Shown piece by piece: positions 25,703 through 33,073 of a DNA stretch of 63,705 nucleotides. The stretch lies in assembly GCA_947458585.1 (NCBI GenBank), contig CANGYY010000010.1, positions 1 to 63,705 on the forward strand, written 5' to 3'. A program made the translations under genes and the position numbers. The notes beneath the pieces were generated by a model. That model had not been told where the DNA came from, did no database searches, and saw nothing but the letters and a program-made list of their open reading frames with translations. How positions within the stretch are numbered: position 1 is the stretch's first letter; every line of letters begins with the position of its first letter. Source of the stretch: Cyclobacteriaceae bacterium (GTDB lineage: Bacteria > Bacteroidota > Bacteroidia > Cytophagales > Cyclobacteriaceae).

Positions 25703-26158
25703 TTACCCTACCTGCTCCTCATAGCCTGTATCGGCTTGGAGGCCCTTGCCTTCGGCAGCTGCTACTGCAAGCTGGTCACAGCGCTCGTTTTCGGGGTGGC
25801 CTGCATGCCCTTTAAGCCAAAAGAATTTGGGCTTAAACTTGAGGTGGAGGGGGATGTACCGAAGCCAGAGGTCTGGATTTTTTTTGTCCTTAAACCCCTT
25901 TTTTTGCCAGGACCAAAGCCATCCTTTTTCTATGGCATCCACCACGTACTTGCTGTCTGAATAGACCTGAACGGGGTATTCCGTCGTTTTGATTTCTTGA
26001 AGAGCGCGGATGACGGCCAGGAGTTCCATGCGGTTGTTGGTCGTGAGTCGAAATCCCTCCGAAAGTTCTTTCCGGTGCTGTGCAAACTTTAAAACAGCCC
26101 CATAGCCACCTGGACCTGGGTTGCCTTTGGCTGCACCATCAGTGAAAATGACAATCAT
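25703..26158 (-). CDS. rnhA: Ribonuclease HI
   Basis: This 151-aa enzyme degrades the RNA strand of RNA-DNA hybrids. The catalytic acidic set is in place: Asp7 (IFTDGAAKGNPGPGG), Glu45 (NNRMELLA), Asp68 (YSDSKYV) and Asp128 (CDQLA), with His118 in KGHAGHPENERCD. The basic, Trp-rich segment around 78-95 (KGWLWSWQKKGFK) corresponds to the handle region. Length is typical. It is the last of four same-strand genes (murF, DUF2461, marC, rnhA), each separated by about 40-60 bp. Confidence 0.97.
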   Translation of the reverse strand: MIVIFTDGAAKGNPGPGGYGAVLKFAQHRKELSEGFRLTTNNRMELLAVIRALQEIKTTEYPVQVYSDSKYVVDAIEKGWLWSWQKKGFKDKKNPDLWLRYIPLHLKFKPKFFWLKGHAGHPENERCDQLAVAAAEGKGLQADTGYEEQVG

Positions 26159-26195
26159 GCGACAAAGAAATCAAAAAAAGCGAAACCTAGTTTTC

Positions 26196-26777
26196 TCATC
26201 CTCCAGCTAATGGAAAGGCGTTGGTCTTGAAGATTTTCACAGCAATCGACAAGAGAATAATTCCAAATATGCGACGTAGGACGTCCACGCCTGTTTTGCC
26301 GAGTTTCCGTTCCAGCCAGGTGGTGCTTTTTAGCACGATAAACACAAAAATCAAGTTGAGTAGGATACCGATCGCAATGTTGATCTGCTCAAACTCGGCC
26401 TTCAAGGTCAATATGGTGGTAAGTGTACCCGCTCCAGCGATTAGTGGAAAGGCAATGGGCACGATGGAGGCACTGGCCGTGGCATCGGGATCAGGTTTGA
26501 AGAGTTCAATCCCCAAAATCATCTCAGCCCCGAGAGCGAAGATGATCAAGGCTCCTGCAATTGCAAAATCCTCTACTCCAATTCCAAAGAGGGTGAGGAT
26601 GGATTTTCCTACCAGAAGAAAAGTGATCATCAATAAGCCTGCAACGATCGTTGCTTTTCCGGATTGAATGTGACCTACTTTTTTTCGTAAGTTGATGATG
26701 ATGGGAATGGATCCCAGGATATCAATGACGGAAAATAGGATGAGGGAAACCGAGAGGATTTGTTTGAAATCTACCAT
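26196..26777 (-). CDS. MarC-family integral membrane protein
   Basis: This 193-aa protein has about six hydrophobic segments and fits the MarC family: LFSVIDILGSIPIIINL at the N terminus, ALIIFALGAEMILG, and PIAFPLIAGAGTLTTILTL near residues 105-125. Despite the historical name (multiple antibiotic resistance locus) the family's transport role is not established. Location is the inner membrane. It sits between DUF2461 and rnhA on the same strand. Confidence 0.92.
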   Translation of the reverse strand: MVDFKQILSVSLILFSVIDILGSIPIIINLRKKVGHIQSGKATIVAGLLMITFLLVGKSILTLFGIGVEDFAIAGALIIFALGAEMILGIELFKPDPDATASASIVPIAFPLIAGAGTLTTILTLKAEFEQINIAIGILLNLIFVFIVLKSTTWLERKLGKTGVDVLRRIFGIILLSIAVKIFKTNAFPLAGG

Positions 26778-26837
26778 GCGGCTAAGGTAAGGAGATTTTG
26801 GAGAGTCGCGAAGGAATCGGGCAAATCCTAGTTTGGC

Positions 26838-27515
26838 TTAGAGCAGACCAGAACCGTCTTCCACTTCTTCTAGGGCTTGGCCTAGAAAGTCAATCAAGGG
26901 TTTCATCTGCTGAAATCCTTCCAGCGCAAAATGAATGAAAGCACCCGTACGTACCGCTTGGTCGGAAATGGGATGGGATACCGTGAAGCTTTTTAGTTTG
27001 AGGTACTCGATGTAGGGGTGAGTGGCTTCGTAATCTCGAGGGCAGGTTTTGAGTTTTTCTCCTTCCAGACTAGGAAATAGTTTTTTGAAGTCGGGATTTT
27101 CCACGATCCGCTCCAAATCCGCTCCACTGAAGTCGATTTCTTTCCGGATTTTTTTGAGTGTATCTGCTTCTGGCATCCAAATTCCTCCCGCCAAAAATGA
27201 ATTTCCAGGTTGAATTTGGAGGTAGTAACCCGGACCTGGGGATTTCTTTCCTCCCGGGGAAAAGTATACCCCGAAATTGGTTTTGTAAGGATTTTTGTTG
27301 GCAGAGAAGCGTACGTCCCGATTTTGTCGAAACAGGCAATCTTTGGCCTTGAACGAAGCCATGCTCGACTCCAATTCTACCATAGTTTTCAGGAGCACCT
27401 CCGTGTCGGCTACTAGGGTCGCCTTGGTGTCCAGGTACCATTTTTTGTTGGCGTCCATCCAGTCTTTGTGGTTGTTTTCACTCAAGGCGGAAAGAAATTC
27501 TAAGTAGGGACGCAT
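26838..27515 (-). CDS. DUF2461 protein
   Basis: I start at the ATG at 27515 (MRPYLEFLSALSENNHKDW, 225 aa), which gives the usual DUF2461 length; the longer frame only reads the opposite side of murF. Characteristic stretches are FLSALSENNHKDWMDANKKW at the N terminus, FRQNRDVRFSANKNPYKTNFG, PGYYLQIQPG and GGIWMPEADTLKKIRKEI. The family is widespread and cytosolic with unknown function. It follows murF by 62 bp on the same strand. Confidence 0.9.
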   Translation of the reverse strand: MRPYLEFLSALSENNHKDWMDANKKWYLDTKATLVADTEVLLKTMVELESSMASFKAKDCLFRQNRDVRFSANKNPYKTNFGVYFSPGGKKSPGPGYYLQIQPGNSFLAGGIWMPEADTLKKIRKEIDFSGADLERIVENPDFKKLFPSLEGEKLKTCPRDYEATHPYIEYLKLKSFTVSHPISDQAVRTGAFIHFALEGFQQMKPLIDFLGQALEEVEDGSGLL

Positions 27516-27577
27516 GGCGGATTGGTAAGAAAAAGATTTAGGAGCCAAGGAAATAACTCGAAAATGGGAGTTGTAGT

Positions 27578-28873
27578 TTAAATAAACTCCACCAGCGTTT
27601 CCAACTTCATGCCTCGGCTTCCCTTGATCAGGATCAGGTAGTCTTCCAATTTGCTGTCCTGCAGCCAGTTGCGGAAAGAAAAAGGGTCTGGGAAATACAA
27701 GGCCGAAGGGGCGGTTTCCAGTGCGGATACGATCAATTTTCCTGTAAAGCACACTTTGTCAAAGCCATATTCGCTGACCAGCTCGCCCAGTTTGCGGTGC
27801 TCCTCCTCAGCGTAGTCTCCCAACTCAAACATGTCTCCTAGGATGACCATTTTATGCTTCTTCCCGGTCATCTTTCCAAAGGTGCGGATGGCAACTTCCA
27901 TGCTGGATGGATTGGCATTGTAAGCATCCAATACGATCACATTGCTGCGCTTTTCCACGAGCTGCGAACGCATGTTTTCTGGAGTGTATTCCAAAATCCC
28001 GCGAACGGCATCCACCATCGGGACCCCAAAGTAGGCACCCATAGTCAGGGCATTGGCGATATTCCCAAAATTGTATTCCCCCACGAGCGAAGAGACCTGT
28101 AGGCCCGCTATTCCTGGCACAGAAAAGGACACAAAAGGATCGGCTCCATGAAATTCAACCTCACAGAAATCACCCGGAGCAGGATACAATACTGGATTTT
28201 CAAAGCGAGCAATCAGCGGCGCCAAATTCGGGTCCTGGGTATTGATGAATACGGTTCCCTGGTGGGTTTTTAGGAATTGGAACAGTTCTGTTTTGGTTTT
28301 CAATACTCCCGCAGGACCTCCCATGCCCTCCAAGTGGGCCTTGCCAATATTGGTGATGCATCCGTGGGTGGGTTCTGCGATACCGCACAGTTCATCAATA
28401 TCTCCTTGCTTGTTGGCGCCCATCTCGATGATGGCGATTTGGTGTGATTCGTTCAAACGAAGCAGCGTCAAGGGTACGCCGATATGGTTGTTTAGATTTC
28501 CTTGGGTAGCGAGCGTATTGAATTTTTGTTTCAGCACGCTGTGCAAAAGTTCCTTGGAGGTCGTTTTTCCATTGGAACCCGTCAATCCGATGACCGGAAT
28601 GTCAAATTTTCGTCGATGGTAGGTAGACAGCTGCTGCAAGGTGCTCAAGACATCCTCGCATAAAAAATAGCGGGCATCCCCTGCGGGAACCACAGCAGGG
28701 TCATCCACGACCACAGCCGAAGCACCCATCTCTAGGGCAGTTGGTGCAAAGGCATTCGCGTCAAAGTTGGGCCCTTTCAAGGCAAAAAAGAGATTCCTCG
28801 AATCAATTTTCCGAGTATCTGTACTTACACCAGTGCTGTTGAGAAAAAGGGAGTAGAGCGTGTCCAGGTTCAT
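27578..28873 (-). CDS. murF: UDP-MurNAc-tripeptide--D-Ala-D-Ala ligase
   Basis: From the ATG at 28873 (MNLDTLYSLF) the protein is 431 aa; the longer frame adds 27 unlikely residues. MurF joins D-Ala-D-Ala to the UDP-MurNAc-tripeptide in the last cytosolic step of the peptidoglycan monomer. Evidence is the N-terminal domain (STDTRKIDSRNLFFALKGPNFD), the ATP-binding GLTGSNGKTTSKE (GSNGKTT 99-105), QGNLNNHIGVPLTLL, EMGANKQGDI, THGCITNIGKAHLEG and LDAYNANPSSM. Other mur genes are not in the window. Confidence 0.95.
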   Translation of the reverse strand: MNLDTLYSLFLNSTGVSTDTRKIDSRNLFFALKGPNFDANAFAPTALEMGASAVVVDDPAVVPAGDARYFLCEDVLSTLQQLSTYHRRKFDIPVIGLTGSNGKTTSKELLHSVLKQKFNTLATQGNLNNHIGVPLTLLRLNESHQIAIIEMGANKQGDIDELCGIAEPTHGCITNIGKAHLEGMGGPAGVLKTKTELFQFLKTHQGTVFINTQDPNLAPLIARFENPVLYPAPGDFCEVEFHGADPFVSFSVPGIAGLQVSSLVGEYNFGNIANALTMGAYFGVPMVDAVRGILEYTPENMRSQLVEKRSNVIVLDAYNANPSSMEVAIRTFGKMTGKKHKMVILGDMFELGDYAEEEHRKLGELVSEYGFDKVCFTGKLIVSALETAPSALYFPDPFSFRNWLQDSKLEDYLILIKGSRGMKLETLVEFI

Positions 28874-28974
28874 TTTTTTCAAAAATTTGTCACAAAATAA
28901 CGCAATCGAAGCATCTTTGCAGTGAGCGATCCGTTTTATTTTATGCGAATGCATCCCCCACCCTCACCCTCACC

Positions 28975-31062
28975 ATGCGAAAAATTCTTGTCCTAATTTT
29001 GATATGGATCGCCACACCACTGCTAGCACAGCAGGTGGTGGAGTTGGAGCAGGGCAAAACCATTCGATTGAAGGGGAAAGTGCAGCCGAATGGCTTTTCG
29101 CTTGGAATCAACTCTGCCCAGATCCAAACGCTAGACCTTACCGGGGATGGAAAAGAGGAATGGGTAGTTTGGGACATCAATTCGCGGCAGCTCCAGATTT
29201 TTGAGAAAAAGGGGGATCAGTTCCTCATCCGGCCCGAACTCAGTTACTTTTTTCCTTCAGATGTGAGTGGATTTTTGGTCTTGGCAGATTTTGATCGAGA
29301 TGGGAAAAAGGACCTCTTTACGTCTACCGCCCTCGGCGTAAAAGCTTACCGCAATACCTCTTCGGGAAGCCAGATTTCGTGGAGCTTGGCTCAAAATTTC
29401 TTACGCTTGGAGGGAGCCAATAACATTCCTGCCAATAACCTGGACACACCGCTCCTTCAAGACTTGGATGGAGATGGGGATTTGGACTTGCTCCTCTTCA
29501 ACTTTGCCGTCGGAGACTACCTGGAATACTACCGCAATACCTCCATCGAGCGAAAGGGCAGTTCGGATATCGATGGCTTTGCTTTTCCGGTCCGGCACTG
29601 GGGTGGCTTTGAGTTTTGTGGTTGTGGGCAGATCAGTTTCGGGCTGACCTGCGACGGAAGAACCCTCGCTACACCCACTTCTCCCCTTGACCAAGCCCGA
29701 GTGCAGCATGCGGGGGGACATAGTTTGTTGTACCGAGATTTTACGGGTGACGGCATCCCAGACCTGCTCATGGGTCGGGAGGAATGCACTACCCTCTATT
29801 TTTTACCAAACGTAGGCACCAGCAGCAACCCAAAATTTACCTCCTTCTCCAAGGAACTTCCGGGATTCGGGTCTTTACCCGAGTTTCCTCGCTTCCATCT
29901 AGGGCAGTATTTGGAGGAATCCCTGGTTGTCAGTTTGAATACGAATGAAACCTCCGCTCCATTTGGGATTAATTTTGCGCAATCTGTCGTTCGACTGGAA
30001 AAAGATACAGGCAAATTGCTACCCATCCTGCAGGATCAAGTGTTGGATTTGGGTGAAAACACCCGCCCTTTCTTTAGTGGAACTTCTTTTTCAGGCGAAC
30101 TCCTAGTGACTGCCAACGGGAAAAAGGGAACCAAAGTCTTGGGTCAAGCCTACCGAATGCAGTACACGGGAACGCAATTGGAACTGGTGGAAGAAGATTA
30201 CCTGGGGCTTTCCGGACTCAATCTCTTGGATTTAACGATCCTGGACTACGTCTCAGTTTCCAAGGAAAAGCACCTGCTGGTGATGGGAACCCGAATTAGC
30301 AGCACAGGCGTACCTGCTCCTGTCTTGCTCAAGCGTGTAGGAACCAACTGGGAAGAAATTACACTTTCAGGGCTTAACCTGCGGCTAGGTGACCAGTTGA
30401 CCTTGTTTGGGTATGCAGGCAAGGATCAACTTCTAGTAGCTGCGCAAAATGGTAATTTGACCCAGTACGAGGTGGACTTGACTGCACGATCGGTTCGCCT
30501 TTTGGCGACTAATTTTTTAGGTTTTCAAGACAATCCAGCCAATCGAAACCTGAATGTAGCCGTTCGAATTGGAGATCGCCCCGATTTGTATTCGGTAGAC
30601 CAAACGGGCAGAATTTACCGAACACGAGACTTTCTGAATGCGCCCGTTCGGGAGGAGGTACTAGTACGGATTCAAAATCAGGAGTTATCGCTGCGACTGG
30701 GTCGGTCCAACTGGCTGGCGGTGGTGAAGTCTGGTTTGGGTGAGAAAGACGAATTGATCCTAGGTACCCGTGGAGGAGGGCTACTCTACCTCAGTGCTGC
30801 TAGTTCGGACGGAGGTTCTGCTGGAGAATTTAGCGTCACTGCCTTTCCGAATCCAAGTTCCGGCTCCTTCCAAGTGGTATCGAGTTTACCCGCTACCGGG
30901 CGTTTGGTTTCTCCTCTTGGTCAGGTGCTGCTTCCAGAAGTGGTCCTTCCGGCAAGGAGGGCGGTCCTCGTGGACATCCCAAATCTGGCCCCTGGCATGT
31001 ATTTTTTACAACTGCAAACCGAGGACAAGCAGACAGTCGTCCAAAAAATCTGGGTGAGGTAG
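28975..31062 (+). CDS. Secreted FG-GAP/VCBS protein with T9SS type-A C-terminal sorting domain
   Basis: This 695-aa protein has a signal peptide ending PLLAQ (residue 19). Calcium-loop propeller repeats include DLTGDGKEEW, DFDRDGKKD, DLDGDGDLD and DFTGDGIPD. The C-terminal ~80-residue domain starts SVTAFPNPSSGSFQV and ends GMYFLQLQTEDKQTVVQKIWVR, the pattern of T9SS type-A tails, so it should be secreted by the T9SS. PorT of that system is encoded at 21483. A short CCCTCA tandem repeat precedes the ATG. A ligand-binding or adhesive role is inference. It lacks the lipobox and UnbV-like middle of the proteins at 1-6785. Confidence 0.88.
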   Translation: MRKILVLILIWIATPLLAQQVVELEQGKTIRLKGKVQPNGFSLGINSAQIQTLDLTGDGKEEWVVWDINSRQLQIFEKKGDQFLIRPELSYFFPSDVSGFLVLADFDRDGKKDLFTSTALGVKAYRNTSSGSQISWSLAQNFLRLEGANNIPANNLDTPLLQDLDGDGDLDLLLFNFAVGDYLEYYRNTSIERKGSSDIDGFAFPVRHWGGFEFCGCGQISFGLTCDGRTLATPTSPLDQARVQHAGGHSLLYRDFTGDGIPDLLMGREECTTLYFLPNVGTSSNPKFTSFSKELPGFGSLPEFPRFHLGQYLEESLVVSLNTNETSAPFGINFAQSVVRLEKDTGKLLPILQDQVLDLGENTRPFFSGTSFSGELLVTANGKKGTKVLGQAYRMQYTGTQLELVEEDYLGLSGLNLLDLTILDYVSVSKEKHLLVMGTRISSTGVPAPVLLKRVGTNWEEITLSGLNLRLGDQLTLFGYAGKDQLLVAAQNGNLTQYEVDLTARSVRLLATNFLGFQDNPANRNLNVAVRIGDRPDLYSVDQTGRIYRTRDFLNAPVREEVLVRIQNQELSLRLGRSNWLAVVKSGLGEKDELILGTRGGGLLYLSAASSDGGSAGEFSVTAFPNPSSGSFQVVSSLPATGRLVSPLGQVLLPEVVLPARRAVLVDIPNLAPGMYFLQLQTEDKQTVVQKIWVR

Positions 31063-31210
31063 GGAACTTTCTCGGATCCTTTGACTTAAGTTCTTGAAAA
31101 CTTTTTCACGCGGATCGACAAAGAAAAAGCCGCAGATTTGGTTCATTAGGCATATCTAGTGTATTCACGTTGAATAAAGAAGGTAGGGATTGAAATACAA
31201 TTTAATGCGC

Positions 31211-31239
31211 TGTGGACCTTGGTCTGTTAGCCGTTGACC
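31211..31239. repeat. Dispersed intergenic word (GTGGAC...GTTGACC type)
   Basis: The gap upstream of the amidohydrolase gene contains TGTGGACC followed by TGTTAGCCGTTGACC. The latter matches the reverse complement of the word at 50773 (TGTTAGCTGTTGACC) with one difference. Otherwise the 244-bp gap (31063-31306) holds no gene. Confidence 0.5.
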
Positions 31240-31306
31240 TGTTATTCTTTGACTGACTTGCCAACATAAATCAAATAAGGTAGTTTCGGTATTCAAATAC
31301 CAACCC

Positions 31307-33010
31307 ATGAAAACTATTCTCTATTCCCTTTTTGCAGGCATCCTTCTCTGGAGTTGCCAAGCAGGTCCTGACCCTGCCGACCAAGTCTTTATCAATGGAA
31401 TTGTCTACACCGTAGACGAAGCCAATCCGAAAGTGGAGGCCGTGGCAGTGAAGGATGGACTCATTCTGGCTGTGGGCACTACCGAAGAAATCCAAAAGTT
31501 TGTGGGAAGCGATACGGAGGTGATTGACCTAGCTGGCAAGACGATGACTCCTGGAATCATCGAATCGCATGCACACCTGATGGGAATCGGCTACAACAAA
31601 CTGGAAATCGACTTGATGGGGGTGAAAACCTACGAGGAATTGATCCAAAAAGTAGCGGAGGCTGCCGCTGTAGCCAAGCCAGGAGATTGGATTACGGGCA
31701 GGGGATGGCATCAGGACAAATGGCTCAAAATGCCTGAAAAGGTCGTGAAAGGCTTTCAAACGCACGATGCACTCAGTGCAGTGAGTCCCAACAATCCCGT
31801 TTACCTTGCCCATGCCTCTGGACACGCCTCTTTTGTGAATCAAAAGGCGATGGACCTAGCGGGTATCACCCCTTTGCGCAGCGAAACGCCCACCCAAGAA
31901 GTGGAGGGCGGAGAGGTCCTTCGTGATGATCTCGGAAATCCTACGGGGGTGCTTGTTGAGCGTGCCTCAGCGCTAGTGGTCAAATTGATCCCTGAAACTA
32001 CCCCAGAAAAAGACGAGGAGGCACTGACTTTAGCGCTTCAAGAACTTGCCGAAAAGGGAATCACTTCCTTTCATGATGCGGGTTCCGGTCAGGAGGTCAT
32101 CGACTTGGTTCAGAAGTTTCAAAAAGAAGGTAAACTGACTGCACGTATGTACATCATGTTGACCGGTAGACAGCCAGACTTGTTGGAAGCCTGGTACAAA
32201 AAAGGGCCAATGATCGATCCCAATCACTGGGTGACGGTGCGCTCCATCAAACTCAATTGCGATGGGGCATTAGGCCCTTGGGGTGCTTGGTTGCTAGAGG
32301 ACTATTCGGATAAGCCTGGCCACCGAGGACACGAGACCTTGCCCATGTCAGTGGTGACCGAGGTATCGGAGAAGGCTTTACCGCTAGGATTTCAGGTTTG
32401 CTCGCATGCGATTGGTGACCGTGCCAACCAGGAGATTCTGGATCGGTACGAAGCGGCGCTGGCCAAGTTTCCCGAGGCAAAAGACCATCGCTTCCGTATC
32501 GAGCATGCACAACATCTGCACCCGGATGATATCCCTCGATTTGGAAAGTTGGGCGTCATTGCCGCCATGCAGGCAATTCACTTGAGTTCCGACCGCCCTT
32601 GGGCCATCGACCGCTTGGGTGAGAAGCGCATCATCGATGGGGCTTACGTGTGGCAGAGTCTGTTTAAGACTGGTGCACGCATTGCCAACGGTACCGATGC
32701 TCCGGTAGAGCCCGTAGATCCCCTTCCTTCTTTTTATGCTTCCGTGACCCGCAAGACCCTCCAAGGACTACCGGAAGGGGGCTACGAAGGAGACCAGAAA
32801 ATGACCCGCGCTCAGGCCTTGAAGTCGTACACTTTGGATGGTGCCTATGCCGAGTTTGAGGAAAAGTTCAAAGGATCTATCGAGGTGGGCAAGGCCGCTG
32901 ACTTCACGGTATATGATAAGAATATCATGGAAATCCCGGAAGACGAAATTCTTCAAGCCAAGGTGCAGTTGACCGTGGTAGGAGGAAAAGTGGTGTATAA
33001 GAAGCCCTAA
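31307..33010 (+). CDS. Amidohydrolase-family lipoprotein (YtcJ-like)
   Basis: This 567-aa protein has a lipoprotein signal (LLWSC, Cys17). It is a metal-dependent hydrolase of the amidohydrolase 3/YtcJ type: an N-terminal beta-sandwich (DQVFINGIVYTVDEANPKVE), metal ligands His88 and His90 in TPGIIESHAHL, an ITGRGWHQDKW stretch, CSHAIGDRANQEIL, FRIEHAQHLHPDD, and NGTDAPVEPVDP near the C terminus. Such enzymes cleave C-N bonds of amides or cyclic imides; the substrate is not known. As a lipoprotein it should act in the periplasm or at the outer membrane. A 6-2-6 bp palindrome (GGTATTCAAATACC at 31288) lies just upstream. Confidence 0.9.
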   Translation: MKTILYSLFAGILLWSCQAGPDPADQVFINGIVYTVDEANPKVEAVAVKDGLILAVGTTEEIQKFVGSDTEVIDLAGKTMTPGIIESHAHLMGIGYNKLEIDLMGVKTYEELIQKVAEAAAVAKPGDWITGRGWHQDKWLKMPEKVVKGFQTHDALSAVSPNNPVYLAHASGHASFVNQKAMDLAGITPLRSETPTQEVEGGEVLRDDLGNPTGVLVERASALVVKLIPETTPEKDEEALTLALQELAEKGITSFHDAGSGQEVIDLVQKFQKEGKLTARMYIMLTGRQPDLLEAWYKKGPMIDPNHWVTVRSIKLNCDGALGPWGAWLLEDYSDKPGHRGHETLPMSVVTEVSEKALPLGFQVCSHAIGDRANQEILDRYEAALAKFPEAKDHRFRIEHAQHLHPDDIPRFGKLGVIAAMQAIHLSSDRPWAIDRLGEKRIIDGAYVWQSLFKTGARIANGTDAPVEPVDPLPSFYASVTRKTLQGLPEGGYEGDQKMTRAQALKSYTLDGAYAEFEEKFKGSIEVGKAADFTVYDKNIMEIPEDEILQAKVQLTVVGGKVVYKKP

Positions 33011-33073
33011 ATCCGCAGGCCTTTTACGCCTAAAATGAATACCTTATTTGCTTGTTGTTGAATCCCTAGAATC

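Noticed and set aside
31080..31120. Possible terminator after the T9SS cargo gene
   Set aside because: Only a 5-bp A/T-rich stem with a few T; too weak to call.
31288..31301. Palindrome GGTATTCAAATACC before the amidohydrolase gene as an operator
   Set aside because: A short perfect palindrome, but no regulator gene or second copy supports an operator call.
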